Below are positions 10,279-20,814 of a stretch of DNA of 40,103 nucleotides, in pieces. How positions within the stretch are numbered: position 1 is the first letter of the stretch; each line of letters starts with the position of its first letter. The notes under the pieces are model-generated. The model saw only the letters and a list, made by a program, of their open reading frames with translations. It searched no databases and was not told where the DNA came from. The position numbers and the translations under genes are program-made. This DNA comes from Rhodoferax sp. OV413 (GTDB lineage: Bacteria; Pseudomonadota; Gammaproteobacteria; Burkholderiales; Burkholderiaceae_C). Where the stretch lies: positions 1 through 40,103 of the forward strand of contig CAMAWD010000060.1 in NCBI GenBank assembly GCA_945861785.1. The letters run 5' to 3'.

Positions 10279-10407
10279 TCAACCGGCGGCCAACCCCAGC
10301 AGCCGCACCGCATTGTCCTTCAGGATGCCGGGCATCACCTCGGGTTTGAACCCTGCGTCCTCGAAATCCTTCATCCAGCGGTCGGGTGTGATCAAAGGGT
10401 AGTCGCT
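10279..10407 (-). pseudogene. C-terminal remnant of an amidohydrolase
   Basis: The minus-strand frame ending at 10279 encodes 42 residues that read as the end of an amidohydrolase-2 family TIM barrel. They comprise SDYPLITPDRW, then a helix, then GILKDNAVRLLGL and the stop. The GSDYP...Asp motif and the final DNAxRLLGL are typical of that family. Upstream of SDYP the frame stays open but no longer resembles the family, and the region reads better as a marR gene on the other strand. Everything N-terminal is gone. This is a relic, not a functional gene. Confidence 0.65.
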
Positions 10408-10423
10408 GATCCTCCAGAACTCC

Positions 10424-10546
10424 GGCGCCACATTGGTGCGTGCTGCCGAACAAGTGGCGGTCGAGTTGGAGATCGACCGTACGCAAGGGCTCACCGCCAC
10501 CGAGCGCAAGACGCTCATGCGGCTGCTGCAGAAAATCCACCTCTGA
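10424..10546 (+). pseudogene. C-terminal remnant of a MarR-family regulator
   Basis: The plus-strand frame ending with the stop at 10544-10546 encodes about 40 residues typical of the last helix pair of MarR regulators: LVRAAEQVAVELE, then GLTATERKTLMRLLQKI. The frame is closed just upstream by a stop at 10400-10402, so no DNA-binding domain can be made. It lies head-to-head with the amidohydrolase remnant, which suggests that a divergent marR/enzyme pair lost its shared promoter and both 5' halves in one deletion. The left boundary is approximate. Confidence 0.6.
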
Positions 10547-10673
10547 ATTGTTCCGCTATCAATGCAGAAGCAAGCGGCAGGCCGGTGCATAATCGGTGCG
10601 CCAGAGCGCGGCGGAACCTTGCAGGCCGCGCCGGCACCACAAGAATCACAGGCAGATTTGAGGAGAAGGTCCG

Positions 10674-10985
10674 ATGAGTTCGAAGGAGCCCGCAGCTGTG
10701 AACCAGTTGCTGAGCCTGCTGGAGTCGCGTTATGCGATGCGCGTGTTGTGGGCCCTGCGTGACGGCCATCCCCAGACATTCCGCCTGCTGCAAGACAGCG
10801 TCGGGGGCATCACACCCAACACGCTCAACACCCGTATCAAGGCACTGCGCGAGGCCGGCCTGATGGGGCACGGCAGCGACGGCTACCTGGTGACCGCCAG
10901 TGGCGCCGACCTGCTCAAGCGACTGGCTGAGCTGCCGGCGTTCGCCACCCGCTGGGCGGCCGCCCAGGCACGCAAAAAAGTCTGA
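10674..10985 (+). CDS. HxlR-type winged-helix regulator
   Basis: This 103-residue single-domain transcription factor has the HxlR pattern: a start helix, MRVLWALRDG, FRLLQDSVGGITPNTLNTRIKALREAGL as the helix-turn-helix, and a short wing (GSDGYLVTASG). It lacks the usual N-terminal cysteine of redox-sensing HxlR proteins. GAGGAGAAGG lies 4 bases before the ATG at 10674. The next gene begins three bases after its stop, so regulator and FAH-family enzyme form one transcription unit. Autoregulation is likely but not shown by a visible operator. Confidence 0.8.
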   Translation: MSSKEPAAVNQLLSLLESRYAMRVLWALRDGHPQTFRLLQDSVGGITPNTLNTRIKALREAGLMGHGSDGYLVTASGADLLKRLAELPAFATRWAAAQARKKV

Positions 10986-10988
10986 ACC

Positions 10989-12188
10989 ATGGCATCGATG
11001 ATCGACCTGCTGACGCCCGCGATGGTGCTTCCGAAAGACCATGACCGCGCAGTCCTGATCGCACGCATCTGGACTCCCGGCCTGGGCCCGACCCTGGTGC
11101 GGGTAGCCGAACGCCACCTGTACGACCTGTCCGGCATCGCCGCGACCTGCGCGCAACTGCTCGAGTTTGCCGATCCCGTGGGCAGCGTGCGCGAATTCGG
11201 CGGCCCCCCGATTGCCGATACAGCCGCAGTGCTGGCCAATTCGGCGCAGGATCGGCGCGACCCGTCCGGATCCTGGTTTCTTGCACCCTGCGACCTGCAG
11301 GCGATCAAGGCGGCGGGCGTCACGTTCGTGGCATCCATGCTGGAGCGTGTCATCGAGGAACAAGCCCGCGGCGACGCCGGGCGCGCCGAAGCCGTGCGGC
11401 GTTCGGTGGTGGGTGTCATTGGCGACAACCTGCGCAACGTCAAACCAGGGTCGGCACAGGCACGACAACTGCGCGACGTGCTGATCGCCCAGGGCGTCTG
11501 GTCGCAATACCTGGAGGTCGGTATTGGCGAAGACGCCGAAATCTTCACCAAGGCGCAGCCCCTGAGCGCGGTAGGGGTCGGCGCCGACGTCGGGCTGCAC
11601 CCGGGAAGTTCCTGGAACAACCCCGAGCCCGAGATCGTGCTCGCCGTCAACAGCCGGGGCGAGACCCGCGGCTGCGCATTGGGCAATGACGTCAACCTGC
11701 GTGACTTCGAAGGCCGCAGCGCACTGCTGCTGGGCAAGGCCAAGGACAACAACGCGTCGGCCGCAATCGGCCCCTTCATCCGCCTGTTCGACGCACATTT
11801 CGGCATCGACGATGTCCGCGCTTGCGAACTGGCGATGCAGGTCGACAGCGCCGACGGCAGCTTTTCGATGCAGGGCAGCAGCAAGCTTTCCATGATCAGC
11901 CGCGACCCCCTGGACCTCGTCAACCATGCCATGGGTGAACCCGCCCGGCGCACCCACCAGTATCCCGACGGCTTCATGCTGTACCTTGGCACCATGTTCG
12001 CCCCCACCCAGGACCGCTTCGGACCAGGCCAGGGCTTCACGCATGCCCTTGGCGACCGGGTCGCCATTTCCACCGCCTGCCTGGGCATGCTGGTCAATCG
12101 TGTCGGCGCGTCGGACGCCGTCGCACCGTGGACCTACGGCGTGGCAGCCCTGATGCGCGATCTGGCCCGCCGCGGGCTGCTGGCATAA
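10989..12188 (+). CDS. Fumarylacetoacetate hydrolase family protein
   Basis: This 399-residue protein has the FAH catalytic domain in its C-terminal two thirds. The metal-binding ExE motif is in WNNPEPEIVLAVN, and GYGVAALM-like and GCALGNDVNLRDFEGR segments typical of the family are also present. The long N-terminal part fits the group that includes 2-keto-3-deoxy sugar acid dehydratases and related enzymes, rather than short FAH hydrolases. Likely reactions are hydrolysis or dehydration of a 2-oxo acid with Mg2+ in the cytoplasm; the substrate is not determined. It shares a transcript with the HxlR regulator. An alternative ATG lies three codons downstream at 10998. Confidence 0.82.
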   Translation: MASMIDLLTPAMVLPKDHDRAVLIARIWTPGLGPTLVRVAERHLYDLSGIAATCAQLLEFADPVGSVREFGGPPIADTAAVLANSAQDRRDPSGSWFLAPCDLQAIKAAGVTFVASMLERVIEEQARGDAGRAEAVRRSVVGVIGDNLRNVKPGSAQARQLRDVLIAQGVWSQYLEVGIGEDAEIFTKAQPLSAVGVGADVGLHPGSSWNNPEPEIVLAVNSRGETRGCALGNDVNLRDFEGRSALLLGKAKDNNASAAIGPFIRLFDAHFGIDDVRACELAMQVDSADGSFSMQGSSKLSMISRDPLDLVNHAMGEPARRTHQYPDGFMLYLGTMFAPTQDRFGPGQGFTHALGDRVAISTACLGMLVNRVGASDAVAPWTYGVAALMRDLARRGLLA

Positions 12189-12215
12189 TTTCCGGTTTTC
12201 CAGCGGAAGCATCCC

Positions 12216-12566
12216 ATGATCACAACACCCAGCGGCCTCCAGTACCTCGACACCACGGTCGGCGATGGCGCCGAAGCCACATCCGGACAACGCGTCACCG
12301 TGCATTACACCGGCTGGCTCTACAACGACGGCACCCAGGGCGCCAAATTCGACTCCAGCAAAGACCGCCGCGACCCGTTCGTGTTCTCGCTGGGCGCCGG
12401 CATGGTGATCCGGGGCTGGGACGAAGGAGTCGCCGGCATGAAGGTCGGTGGCGCCCGCACGCTGGTGATCCCGTCTGAGCTGGGTTATGGCGCCCGTGGC
12501 GCCGGCGGCGTGATTCCAGCCAACGCGACCCTCAAATTCGACGTCGAACTGATCGCCCTCTCCTGA
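12216..12566 (+). CDS. FKBP-type peptidyl-prolyl cis-trans isomerase
   Basis: This 116-residue single-domain FKBP has no signal peptide, so it is cytoplasmic. The fold is complete, with the active-site residues expected of the family: VTVHYTGWLYNDG, KFDSSKDR, FSLGAGMVIRGWDEGVAGM and a final GVIPANATLKFDVELI. It accelerates Xaa-Pro isomerisation during folding. It stands 27 bases after the FAH gene and 146 bases before grpE, placing it beside the chaperone genes. Whether it shares the heat-shock promoter is doubtful because that promoter lies downstream of it. Confidence 0.93.
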   Translation: MITTPSGLQYLDTTVGDGAEATSGQRVTVHYTGWLYNDGTQGAKFDSSKDRRDPFVFSLGAGMVIRGWDEGVAGMKVGGARTLVIPSELGYGARGAGGVIPANATLKFDVELIALS

Positions 12567-12652
12567 CGCGCCAGCCGGCCGGTCTGGCACCGGGGTGCAA
12601 CGCAGGTGGCCCAAGGGGTGCCTGCGCATGCGGGAAAGCTTGATTCCCCTCC

Positions 12653-12679
12653 CTTGAAAGTGGGAAATCCGCCCCAAGT
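12653..12679 (+). promoter_or_regulatory. Sigma32-type heat-shock promoter
   Basis: CTTGAAA (12653-12659), a 12-base spacer and CCCCAAGT (12672-12679) match the sigma32 consensus CTTGAAA-N11-16-CCCCATNT closely. The start of transcription would fall around 12686, leaving a leader of roughly 27 bases before the grpE ATG at 12713. No CIRCE element for HrcA was found. Confidence 0.75.
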
Positions 12680-12712
12680 TCCGCCCTGTCTACGTAAATT
12701 TCATCCATCCGC

Positions 12713-13264
12713 ATGTCCGACCAAAACCAAACCGACCCCACCCAGGCCTACCACAGCACCGAAGAAATGCTTGCAGCCCAGTCCGCCCAGGAAGCAGACC
12801 TGCTGACCCGGGCGCAGGCCGACCTGGTTGCACTGCAGGCCAAAAGCGCCGAACTGGCCGACCAGTACCTGCGCGCCAAGGCCGAAGCCGAAAATGCCCG
12901 CCGCCGCGCCGAAGAGGACATCGCCAAGACCCGCAAGTTCGCGGTCGAGAGTTTTGCCGAAGGCATGCTCCCGGTGGTTGACAGCCTGGAGGCCGGCCTG
13001 CTGCTCAAGGACGCCACGCCCGAGCAGATCCGTGAGGGCGCCCAGGCCACCTTGCGCCAGTTGACCGCCACGCTCGAACGCAACAAGGTGATCGCAATCA
13101 GCCCCGATGCCGGTGCCAAGTTCGACCCGCACCGGCACCAGGCGATCAGCGTGGTGCCCTCCGATCTCGAGGCCAATTGCGTCGTCAGCGTGCTGCAAAA
13201 GGGATATTCCATTGTCGACCGTGTCTTGCGCCCCGCCCTCGTGACCGTCGCGGCGCCGAAATAA
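12713..13264 (+). CDS. grpE: Nucleotide exchange factor GrpE
   Basis: This 183-residue GrpE releases ADP from DnaK. A long N-terminal coiled coil (about residues 25-75, Ala/Glu/Lys-rich with heptads) precedes the C-terminal beta domain. That domain ends in the family signature: [10 protein letters not shown], then [26 protein letters not shown]. The ATG at 12713 has no clear Shine-Dalgarno sequence. It is the first gene of grpE-dnaK-dnaJ, directly behind a sigma32-type promoter. dnaK follows after 100 bases. Confidence 0.96.
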   Translation: MSDQNQTDPTQAYHSTEEMLAAQSAQEADLLTRAQADLVALQAKSAELADQYLRAKAEAENARRRAEEDIAKTRKFAVESFAEGMLPVVDSLEAGLLLKDATPEQIREGAQATLRQLTATLERNKVIAISPDAGAKFDPHRHQAISVVPSDLEANCVVSVLQKGYSIVDRVLRPALVTVAAPK

Positions 13265-13364
13265 GCCTTGAAAAGCGTGCGGGAATCCGCACCTGCGATT
13301 CAGGAACGATTTGTATAACCAGCTTGGCGGCGCCACCCGCAGCCCGGCGACTTTGGAGAAGAAC

Positions 13365-15329
<1,965 letters not shown>

Positions 15330-15363
15330 TCCAGACCCTGCTTTTCAACCCGCCGCGTGCGCA

Positions 15364-15380
15364 GGGTTCCATCGGAACCC
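15364..15380 (+). other. Stem-loop between dnaK and dnaJ
   Basis: GGGTTCC (15364-15370) and GGAACCC (15374-15380) form a perfect 7-bp stem with a 3-base loop, 34 bases after the dnaK stop. There is no U tract, so full termination is unlikely. It may act as a processing or partial attenuation site that lowers dnaJ relative to dnaK. Confidence 0.45.
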
Positions 15381-15460
15381 GCTCCGCGGCGATCTGCTTT
15401 CCGGCGCCGTGCGCGGTGCGCACCGACCAACCGACTATTGCGAGCTGACTGAGAACGACG

Positions 15461-16600
15461 ATGGCCAAACGAGACTACTACGAAACGCTGGGTGTTCCCA
15501 AGAACGCCTCGGACGAAGAAATCAAGAAGTCCTACCGCAAGCTCGCGATGAAGTTTCACCCCGACCGCAACCAGGGTGACGGCTCCAAGGTGGCCGAGGA
15601 AAAGTTCAAGGACGCCAAGGAAGCGTACGAGATGTTGTCCGACCCACAAAAGCGGGCCGCCTACGACCAGTACGGCCACGCCGGCGTCGACCCGAACATG
15701 CGCGGCGCGCCCGGTGCCGAGGGTGTTGGCGGGTTCGCCGAGGCTTTTGGCGATATCTTCGGCGACATGTTCGGCCAGCAGCGCGGCCGGGCTGGCGCGG
15801 GCGGTGGGCGCCAGGTCTACCGCGGAGGCGACCTCAGCTACGCCATGGAGATCACGCTCGAAGAGGCGGCCCGCGGCAAGGACGCGCAGATCCGCATCCC
15901 CAGCTGGGAAGCCTGCGACCCCTGCCATGGCACCGGTGCCAAGCCCGGCACACAGGTCAAGACCTGCGGCACCTGCAGCGGATCTGGCAGCGTCCAGATC
16001 CGCCAGGGTTTCTTCAGCGTGCAGCAGACCTGCCCGACCTGCCGTGGCACCGGCAAGGTGATCCCCGAGCCCTGCATGGCCTGCCACGGGCAGGGCAAGG
16101 TCAAGAAACAAAAGACGCTGGAGGTGAAGATCCCCGCCGGTATCGACGGCGGTATGCGCATCCGCAGCACCGGCAACGGCGAACCGGGCACCAATGGCGG
16201 GCCAGCGGGCGATCTCTATATCGAGATCCGGCTCAAGAAACACGATATCTTCGAGCGCGATGGGGACGACATCCATTGCTCGGTGCCTATCAGCATGGTC
16301 ACCGCGGCTTTGGGCGGCGAGATCGACGTGCCCACGCTGGCTGGCAAGGCTGCCATCGACATTCCGGAAGGCACGCAGGCCGGCAAGCAGTTCCGCCTGC
16401 GCGGCAAGGGCATCAAGGGCGTGCGCGCCAGTTACCCGGGCGACCTGTATTGCCACATCCTGGTCGAAACACCGGTTAAATTGAGCGAACACCAGCGCAA
16501 GTTGTTGCGTGAGCTGGAAGAATCCTTCAAGAAGGGCGGCGGCAAGCACTCGCCGACCGGTGACAGCTGGACCGACCGGCTCAAGAGTTTCTTCAGCTGA
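15461..16600 (+). CDS. dnaJ: Co-chaperone DnaJ (Hsp40)
   Basis: This 379-residue class I J-protein has the N-terminal J domain with the HPD motif (KFHPDRN), a Gly/Phe-rich segment around residues 80-115, and four CxxCxGxG zinc-finger repeats. The repeats are [24 protein letters not shown] and CMACHGQG. Two C-terminal substrate-binding domains follow. It delivers clients to DnaK and triggers ATP hydrolysis. It lies 131 bases after dnaK and is read in the same direction; an MBL nuclease gene follows after 43 bases. Confidence 0.98.
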   Translation: MAKRDYYETLGVPKNASDEEIKKSYRKLAMKFHPDRNQGDGSKVAEEKFKDAKEAYEMLSDPQKRAAYDQYGHAGVDPNMRGAPGAEGVGGFAEAFGDIFGDMFGQQRGRAGAGGGRQVYRGGDLSYAMEITLEEAARGKDAQIRIPSWEACDPCHGTGAKPGTQVKTCGTCSGSGSVQIRQGFFSVQQTCPTCRGTGKVIPEPCMACHGQGKVKKQKTLEVKIPAGIDGGMRIRSTGNGEPGTNGGPAGDLYIEIRLKKHDIFERDGDDIHCSVPISMVTAALGGEIDVPTLAGKAAIDIPEGTQAGKQFRLRGKGIKGVRASYPGDLYCHILVETPVKLSEHQRKLLRELEESFKKGGGKHSPTGDSWTDRLKSFFS

Positions 16601-16643
16601 ACACACTGGCACCGGCCGGAGGCTGACACAGAAAGGGCATACC

Positions 16644-18008
16644 ATGTCTGTGAACATCACCTTCCTGGGCGGTGCCGACACGGTGACCGGGTCGAAGTAC
16701 CTGGTCACCCACGACAAGCAGCGCCTGCTGGTCGACTGCGGGCTGTTCCAGGGCTACAAGCAACTGCGCCTGCGCAACTGGAACCCGTTGCCGGTGGCGC
16801 CAGACCAGATCCATGCAGTGGTGCTGACCCACGCACACCTCGACCACAGCGGCTACCTGCCGCTGCTGGCCAACGAGGGATTTGCCGGCAAGGTGGTTGC
16901 GACCCCTGGCACGCGTGACCTGTGCCGCATCCTGCTGCCAGACAGCGGCTTCCTGCAGGAAGAAGACGCCGCGTTTGCCAACCGGCACGGTTTCTCGAAA
17001 CATGCGCCCGCCAAACCGCTCTACACCCGGGCGGACGCGGTCAAGAGCCTCAAGCTGATCAAGTCGGTTGCCGTGGGCAAGACCTTCGAGCCCCTGCCCG
17101 GCTGGAGAGCGAGTTTTTCCTCCGCCGGCCATATCCTGGGCGCCGCCAGCCTGCTGCTGGAGGTGGCCGGCCACCGGATCCTGGTCTCTGGCGACCTCGG
17201 CCGCAACGACGACCTGATCATGAACCCGCCCGACAAGCCGCCAGTGGCCGACACGGTGCTGATCGAATCCACCTATGGCGACCGTGTGCACCCGGCAGAA
17301 AACATCCTGGCCGAACTCGGCCCGCTGCTGCAAAAGGTGGCGGCCCGTGGGGGCGTGGCGGTGGTCCCGGTGTTCGCGGTCGGCCGTGCCCAGGCCCTGT
17401 TGCACGCGATCGGCCTGCTCAAGGCGCAGAAGGTGATCCCCCGATCGCTGCCGGTGTTTCTGGACAGCCCGATGGCGGTCAAGACGACGAACCTGTTCGA
17501 CGACCACCTCGGCGAGCACCGTCTGAGCGCCAAGGAAGCGTTGGCGCTGACCCGCGGCGCAACGATGGTCAGCAGCACCGAGGAATCCAAGGCCCTGGCC
17601 GGGCGGCGCGGCCCGATGGTGATCCTGTCCGCCAGCGGCATGGCCACCGGCGGGCGCGTGTTGCACCACCTGGCGCACCATGCCGGCAACCACCGCAACA
17701 TGGTCATCCTCACCGGGTACCAGGCGCCCGGCACGCGCGGGGCGACGTTTGCCAGCGGTGCCCGCACGGTCCGTATCCACGGGCGCGACGTGGCCATCAA
17801 CGCCGAGGTCGCCCAGTTGCAGTCGGCCTCGGCCCACGCCGATGCCAACCAGTTGCTGGAATGGCTGCGCGCCATGCCGGCCCCGCCCAGCCAGGTCTAT
17901 GTGGTGCATGGCGAGCGCAGCGCCTCGGACGCGCTGCGCATGCGCATCAACCACGACCTGGGCTGGCGCGCGCTGGTGCCGGAGCACGGGTCGACCTGGC
18001 CGGGGTGA
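16644..18008 (+). CDS. MBL-fold beta-CASP ribonuclease-like protein
   Basis: This 454-residue metallo-beta-lactamase-fold protein has the metal motif HAHLDHSG near residue 70 and a further metal ligand in SSAGHILGAA. The beta-CASP insert contains LSASGMATGGRVLHHL, and the C-terminal RNA-metabolising motif has SASAHAD and VVHGE. This is the YPSA/CPSF73-like family of RNA exo- or endonucleases, called RNA-processing exonucleases in many genomes. It is cytoplasmic. The ATG at 16644 was chosen because MSVNITFLGGADTVTGS is the conserved family start; the upstream in-frame codons overlap the dnaJ end. It may share the dnaK-dnaJ transcript, which would make it heat-inducible, but this is inference. 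Confidence 0.88.
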   Translation: MSVNITFLGGADTVTGSKYLVTHDKQRLLVDCGLFQGYKQLRLRNWNPLPVAPDQIHAVVLTHAHLDHSGYLPLLANEGFAGKVVATPGTRDLCRILLPDSGFLQEEDAAFANRHGFSKHAPAKPLYTRADAVKSLKLIKSVAVGKTFEPLPGWRASFSSAGHILGAASLLLEVAGHRILVSGDLGRNDDLIMNPPDKPPVADTVLIESTYGDRVHPAENILAELGPLLQKVAARGGVAVVPVFAVGRAQALLHAIGLLKAQKVIPRSLPVFLDSPMAVKTTNLFDDHLGEHRLSAKEALALTRGATMVSSTEESKALAGRRGPMVILSASGMATGGRVLHHLAHHAGNHRNMVILTGYQAPGTRGATFASGARTVRIHGRDVAINAEVAQLQSASAHADANQLLEWLRAMPAPPSQVYVVHGERSASDALRMRINHDLGWRALVPEHGSTWPG

Positions 18009-18168
18009 GGGGCGCCAAGGAGCGTTGATGCGTTCAATTCGCGCGACGGACTGAATGCCAATACGTTGGGCGGCATAGTCATCCACAATGGCTCTGACGA
18101 CGACACTTTCCATGTCGATTTGTGGCAAGCTCGGGGTCCAGTCTTCGCTGTCTCAACCAAGGAAAATC

Positions 18169-18393
18169 ATGGCCATACCGCTGGAAGCGCTTGAATCAGA
18201 AGTCCTTCGACTTCCAACCGCGGATCGGATCAGGTTACTCGACCGTGTGGTCGCGAGCCTGGATGCCGATGCTGACCGCGACACCGCTTGGGACGCGATT
18301 GCGAGTGAGCGGGAGGCCCAAGTGCTGCAGGATCCCTCGCTACTCGTACCGTTCGACGAAGCTCTTCAGCGTGCGCGTGCCGAGTTGATGTGA
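18169..18393 (+). CDS. Addiction-module antitoxin, PF09720-like
   Basis: This 74-residue acidic protein has the pattern of the unstable antitoxin family that pairs with RelE/ParE toxins: an N-terminal LEALESEVLRLPTADRIRLLDRVVASLD helix region, then a tail predicted to wrap the toxin. The ATG at 18169 follows AAGGAAAATC; an earlier frame start at 18088 lacks a ribosome site. Its stop overlaps the toxin start (TGATG), which gives tight translational coupling. Whether it autoregulates as in related pairs cannot be read from the short upstream region (18009-18168), where I see no gene and no clear operator. Confidence 0.78.
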   Translation: MAIPLEALESEVLRLPTADRIRLLDRVVASLDADADRDTAWDAIASEREAQVLQDPSLLVPFDEALQRARAELM

Positions 18394-18683
18394 TGCGGTC
18401 GATCCACCGGTTCGCCGCCGGGGATCTGCTCGAAGCCACCCGCTTCTACAAGCGGGAGGTGGGCACCGGGTTGGCTCGTCGCTTCGTGAACGAGTTCGAG
18501 CGCATCGTGAAGCTCCTTGAGGCATTTCCCGGAATCGAGACACCAAGCTCGGAGGGTCGCCAGTCCATCTCCCTGACGGATTTTCCATACACCGTGATTT
18601 ACCGCCACACCGGCAATGAGATTCGAGTGCTCGTTCTTCGTCACCAGAGTCGCGCGCCGGACTATGGCGAGTCTCGTCGTTGA
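18393..18683 (+). CDS. RelE/ParE-family toxin
   Basis: This 96-residue toxin of the RelE/ParE superfamily has the family layout: an N-terminal strand, two helices (DLLEATRFYKREVG and ARRFVNEFERIVKLLEAFPG), then SISLTDFPYTVIYRHTGNEIRVLVLRHQSR as the central sheet. RelE members cut mRNA at the ribosome and ParE members inhibit gyrase; the sequence alone does not decide between them. The ATG at 18393 overlaps the antitoxin stop; a GTG at 18390 would add one residue. The pair sits between the chaperone cluster and mobA and looks intact. Confidence 0.82.
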   Translation: MRSIHRFAAGDLLEATRFYKREVGTGLARRFVNEFERIVKLLEAFPGIETPSSEGRQSISLTDFPYTVIYRHTGNEIRVLVLRHQSRAPDYGESRR

Positions 18684-18721
18684 AGTTCGCTCTAGCTGGC
18701 CTGAGAATGGCATGTCTCCCA

Positions 18722-18853
18722 ATGACCGGCACCAGTGAGGCACGGCAGTGTTTTGCTGATACAGATACATTGCACATCGAGTTTCGCGCCAGCACAGTGT
18801 CCGAAACGCGCGACCTGGATGAGAACACGGTGCTGGCAGCATTTACGTCCTGA
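18722..18853 (+). pseudogene. Truncated DUF2283 protein
   Basis: The frame from the ATG at 18722 to the stop at 18851-18853 encodes 43 residues. From about residue 11 they read like the front half of a DUF2283 domain (FADTDTLHIEFR, then SETRDLDENTVL), after which the frame ends abruptly at AAFTS. DUF2283 proteins are normally about 65-70 residues and are often antitoxins for DUF4258-type toxins. The C-terminal half is missing and no partner toxin follows; mobA begins on the other strand. It is probably a decayed second toxin-antitoxin remnant beside the intact pair. Confidence 0.6.
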
Positions 18854-18867
18854 ACATCAGTGTGCCG

Positions 18868-20814
18868 TCAGGCGTCCAGCATGAAACCACCAAAAAATTC
18901 CGCCAGCGCAGCTTCCGCCTCCAGCGGCAGGACGTGCGCGATGTACTGGTCGGGCCGCACTACCACCAGGCAGCCTTGCTTGCGGTCGATCCGGCGCATG
19001 GTGTAGATGTCGTGGCTCGCCCTCTCGACCGTGTCAACCAGCGCGCAGAACGCCTTCTCGTAGTCGCGTAGCCCGTAGCGCCCCTTGTGGGGGAACAGCA
19101 GTTCGGGCATGGCAGTGACGGGCAGTTGGTGGTGGCTTTGCTGGAACACTGCCCGCACATCGAAGATGGCGTCCAGGTCCGCACCTGCAGGGGTGTAGCG
19201 ACGCAGGGGGGAGCGCATGGATTCGACGAGGTGGCGGCAAAACCTGCCAACGGGGGATGTCGGGCTGGCGTCATCGCCTTGTCCGGCAAAGGCGATCAGG
19301 CGCCAGCGACCGTCCGCCACCAGAACCTCGCCCAACTGCATCTGCCGGCCGTCACCCACACGCACGACTGGCGCGGAGTGAAAGCGGCTTCCGATCACCA
19401 GGCCAGCGGCCAGCTGCTGGTGGGTCGATGCTCCGGTCAGCAGCGCCGGTTGGTAACGCGTGGCAGTGCCAGCCGTATAGCGCCCATGCTGTACAAAGTA
19501 GCGCTGCACCTCGGCTGGCTCGACGCCTGCACCTGCAGGGTCGCCGGGCTTCTTCAATGGCGCGCTGAGCATGGCCGCCCACTCGCGGTCGAAATCGATC
19601 AGTTCCTTGGCCACCGTTTGTCGCTCGGCAGAATAGGTATGCAGCAGGCTCGGCGGGCAGCGCCCCCGAAGCACGGCCGCAAGCTTCCAGCCCAGGTTGA
19701 AGCTGTCCTGCATCGAGACGTTCATGCCCTGACCGGCCTTCGGACTGTGGGTGTGGCATGCGTCGCCGGCGATAAAGACATGCGGCGTTCGCTTAGCGAT
19801 TTCATGCGGCTCGACATCATCGAACCTGTCGCACAGCCGCTGGCCGATTTCATAGACCGACCACCAGGCCACTTCCTTCACCTCCAGGCTGTAGGGGTGG
19901 AAGATCCGTTGTGCGGCTGCGATCAGCTGTTCGATGCTGGTGTTGCGCGCCGCAACCCGCTCGTCCACGTTGAGCTTGTCGAGTTCCACATAGATGCGCA
20001 CGAGATAACCGCCTTCGCGCGGGATCAGCACGATGCTGCCTTCTGCGGCCGACTGGATCAGGGACTTGAACCGGATGTCCGGGAAGTCGGTCACCGCGAG
20101 CACGTCCATGACGCCCCAGGCATGGTTGGCCGAATCGCCCTGAAGCGTGCGGCCAATGGACTGCCGCACCGCGCTGCGTGCGCCGTCGCAACCCACGACA
20201 TAACGGGCACGGATGGTCTCGACCCCGCCCATGTGACCGTCGCCCTGGCGTTCGAAGCGGGCCGTCACCGGTTGCTCCGACACGCCATCGGCTGCACGTT
20301 CCAAGCCCACCAGGCGGCGGCCGTAATGCGGCACCAGCCGCGAGGACGACCTTTGCATGACTTCGAGGTAGAAATCGTGCACGCGGGCCTGGTTCAGGAT
20401 CACATGCGGCATGTGGGACAAGCCGTCCTCGACGTCCTGCACACGGCCACTGCGCACGATGCGGCTGGCGTCGGTGTCGTCGGGTTTCCAGAAGGTCGTC
20501 TCGTTGACCCAGTAGGCCTCCTTCAGGACGCGATCGACAATACCAAAAGCTGCGAACATCTCCATCGTCCGGCAGGCGATGCCGTCGGCCTGCCCCAGCT
20601 GCAACGGGCCGTCCTTCTGCTCCACGACCACGGTGCGTATGTCCGGGAAGGCCGCCAATTGCGCGGCCAGGGTCAGGCCTGCAGGGCCACAGCCGACGAT
20701 CAGCACGTCGGTGTCGGCAGGCAGGGTGCGGCCGGCGGTCGGCTCCAGTGCCGGCACAGCCGCGTCCAGCAGACCCGGGTCTCCGGTTCGAAATCCATTG
20801 AGATGAAATTGCAT
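18868..20814 (-). CDS. mobA: 3-hydroxybenzoate 4-monooxygenase
   Basis: This 648-residue flavoprotein hydroxylase of the phenol 2-monooxygenase type has the FAD-binding DVLIVGCGPAGLTLAAQLA at about residues 36-54, YVVGCDGARS in the middle, and FIAGDACHTHSPKAGQGMN for the second FAD site. A thioredoxin-like C-terminal domain follows. The first residues (MQFHLNGFR) and many internal segments agree with what I recall of Comamonas testosteroni MobA (639 residues), which converts 3-hydroxybenzoate to protocatechuate with NADPH and O2. Protocatechuate is the substrate of the pmd enzymes in this window. The ATG at 20814 follows AAGGAAAC. Closely related phenol hydroxylases remain an alternative. Confidence 0.88.
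   Translation of the reverse strand: MQFHLNGFRTGDPGLLDAAVPALEPTAGRTLPADTDVLIVGCGPAGLTLAAQLAAFPDIRTVVVEQKDGPLQLGQADGIACRTMEMFAAFGIVDRVLKEAYWVNETTFWKPDDTDASRIVRSGRVQDVEDGLSHMPHVILNQARVHDFYLEVMQRSSSRLVPHYGRRLVGLERAADGVSEQPVTARFERQGDGHMGGVETIRARYVVGCDGARSAVRQSIGRTLQGDSANHAWGVMDVLAVTDFPDIRFKSLIQSAAEGSIVLIPREGGYLVRIYVELDKLNVDERVAARNTSIEQLIAAAQRIFHPYSLEVKEVAWWSVYEIGQRLCDRFDDVEPHEIAKRTPHVFIAGDACHTHSPKAGQGMNVSMQDSFNLGWKLAAVLRGRCPPSLLHTYSAERQTVAKELIDFDREWAAMLSAPLKKPGDPAGAGVEPAEVQRYFVQHGRYTAGTATRYQPALLTGASTHQQLAAGLVIGSRFHSAPVVRVGDGRQMQLGEVLVADGRWRLIAFAGQGDDASPTSPVGRFCRHLVESMRSPLRRYTPAGADLDAIFDVRAVFQQSHHQLPVTAMPELLFPHKGRYGLRDYEKAFCALVDTVERASHDIYTMRRIDRKQGCLVVVRPDQYIAHVLPLEAEAALAEFFGGFMLDA

Larger units (their letters stand above)
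10178..10673. other. Gap containing a deletion scar
   Basis: No intact gene is present. The stretch holds the 3' remnants of two genes in opposite orientation (10279-10407 and about 10424-10546). The leader of the HxlR gene follows, with GAGGAGAAGG directly before its start. The piece at 10178-10278 is the upstream region of the hydrolase gene, and I saw no clear promoter in it. Confidence 0.65.

Noticed and set aside
10547-12677. About 700-codon minus-strand open frame opposite the HxlR, FAH and FKBP genes
   Set aside because: The plus-strand proteins have clear family motifs, while this translation has low-complexity composition and no motifs.
12567-12712. Possible CIRCE (HrcA) operator before grpE
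   Set aside because: No TTAGCACTC/GAGTGCTAA arms are present. Only an imperfect GATTCCC/GGGAAATC pair flanks the sigma32 -35 element.
18009-18168. Minus-strand frame entering the MBL gene from about 18128
   Set aside because: No recognisable domain and most of it is antisense to the nuclease gene.
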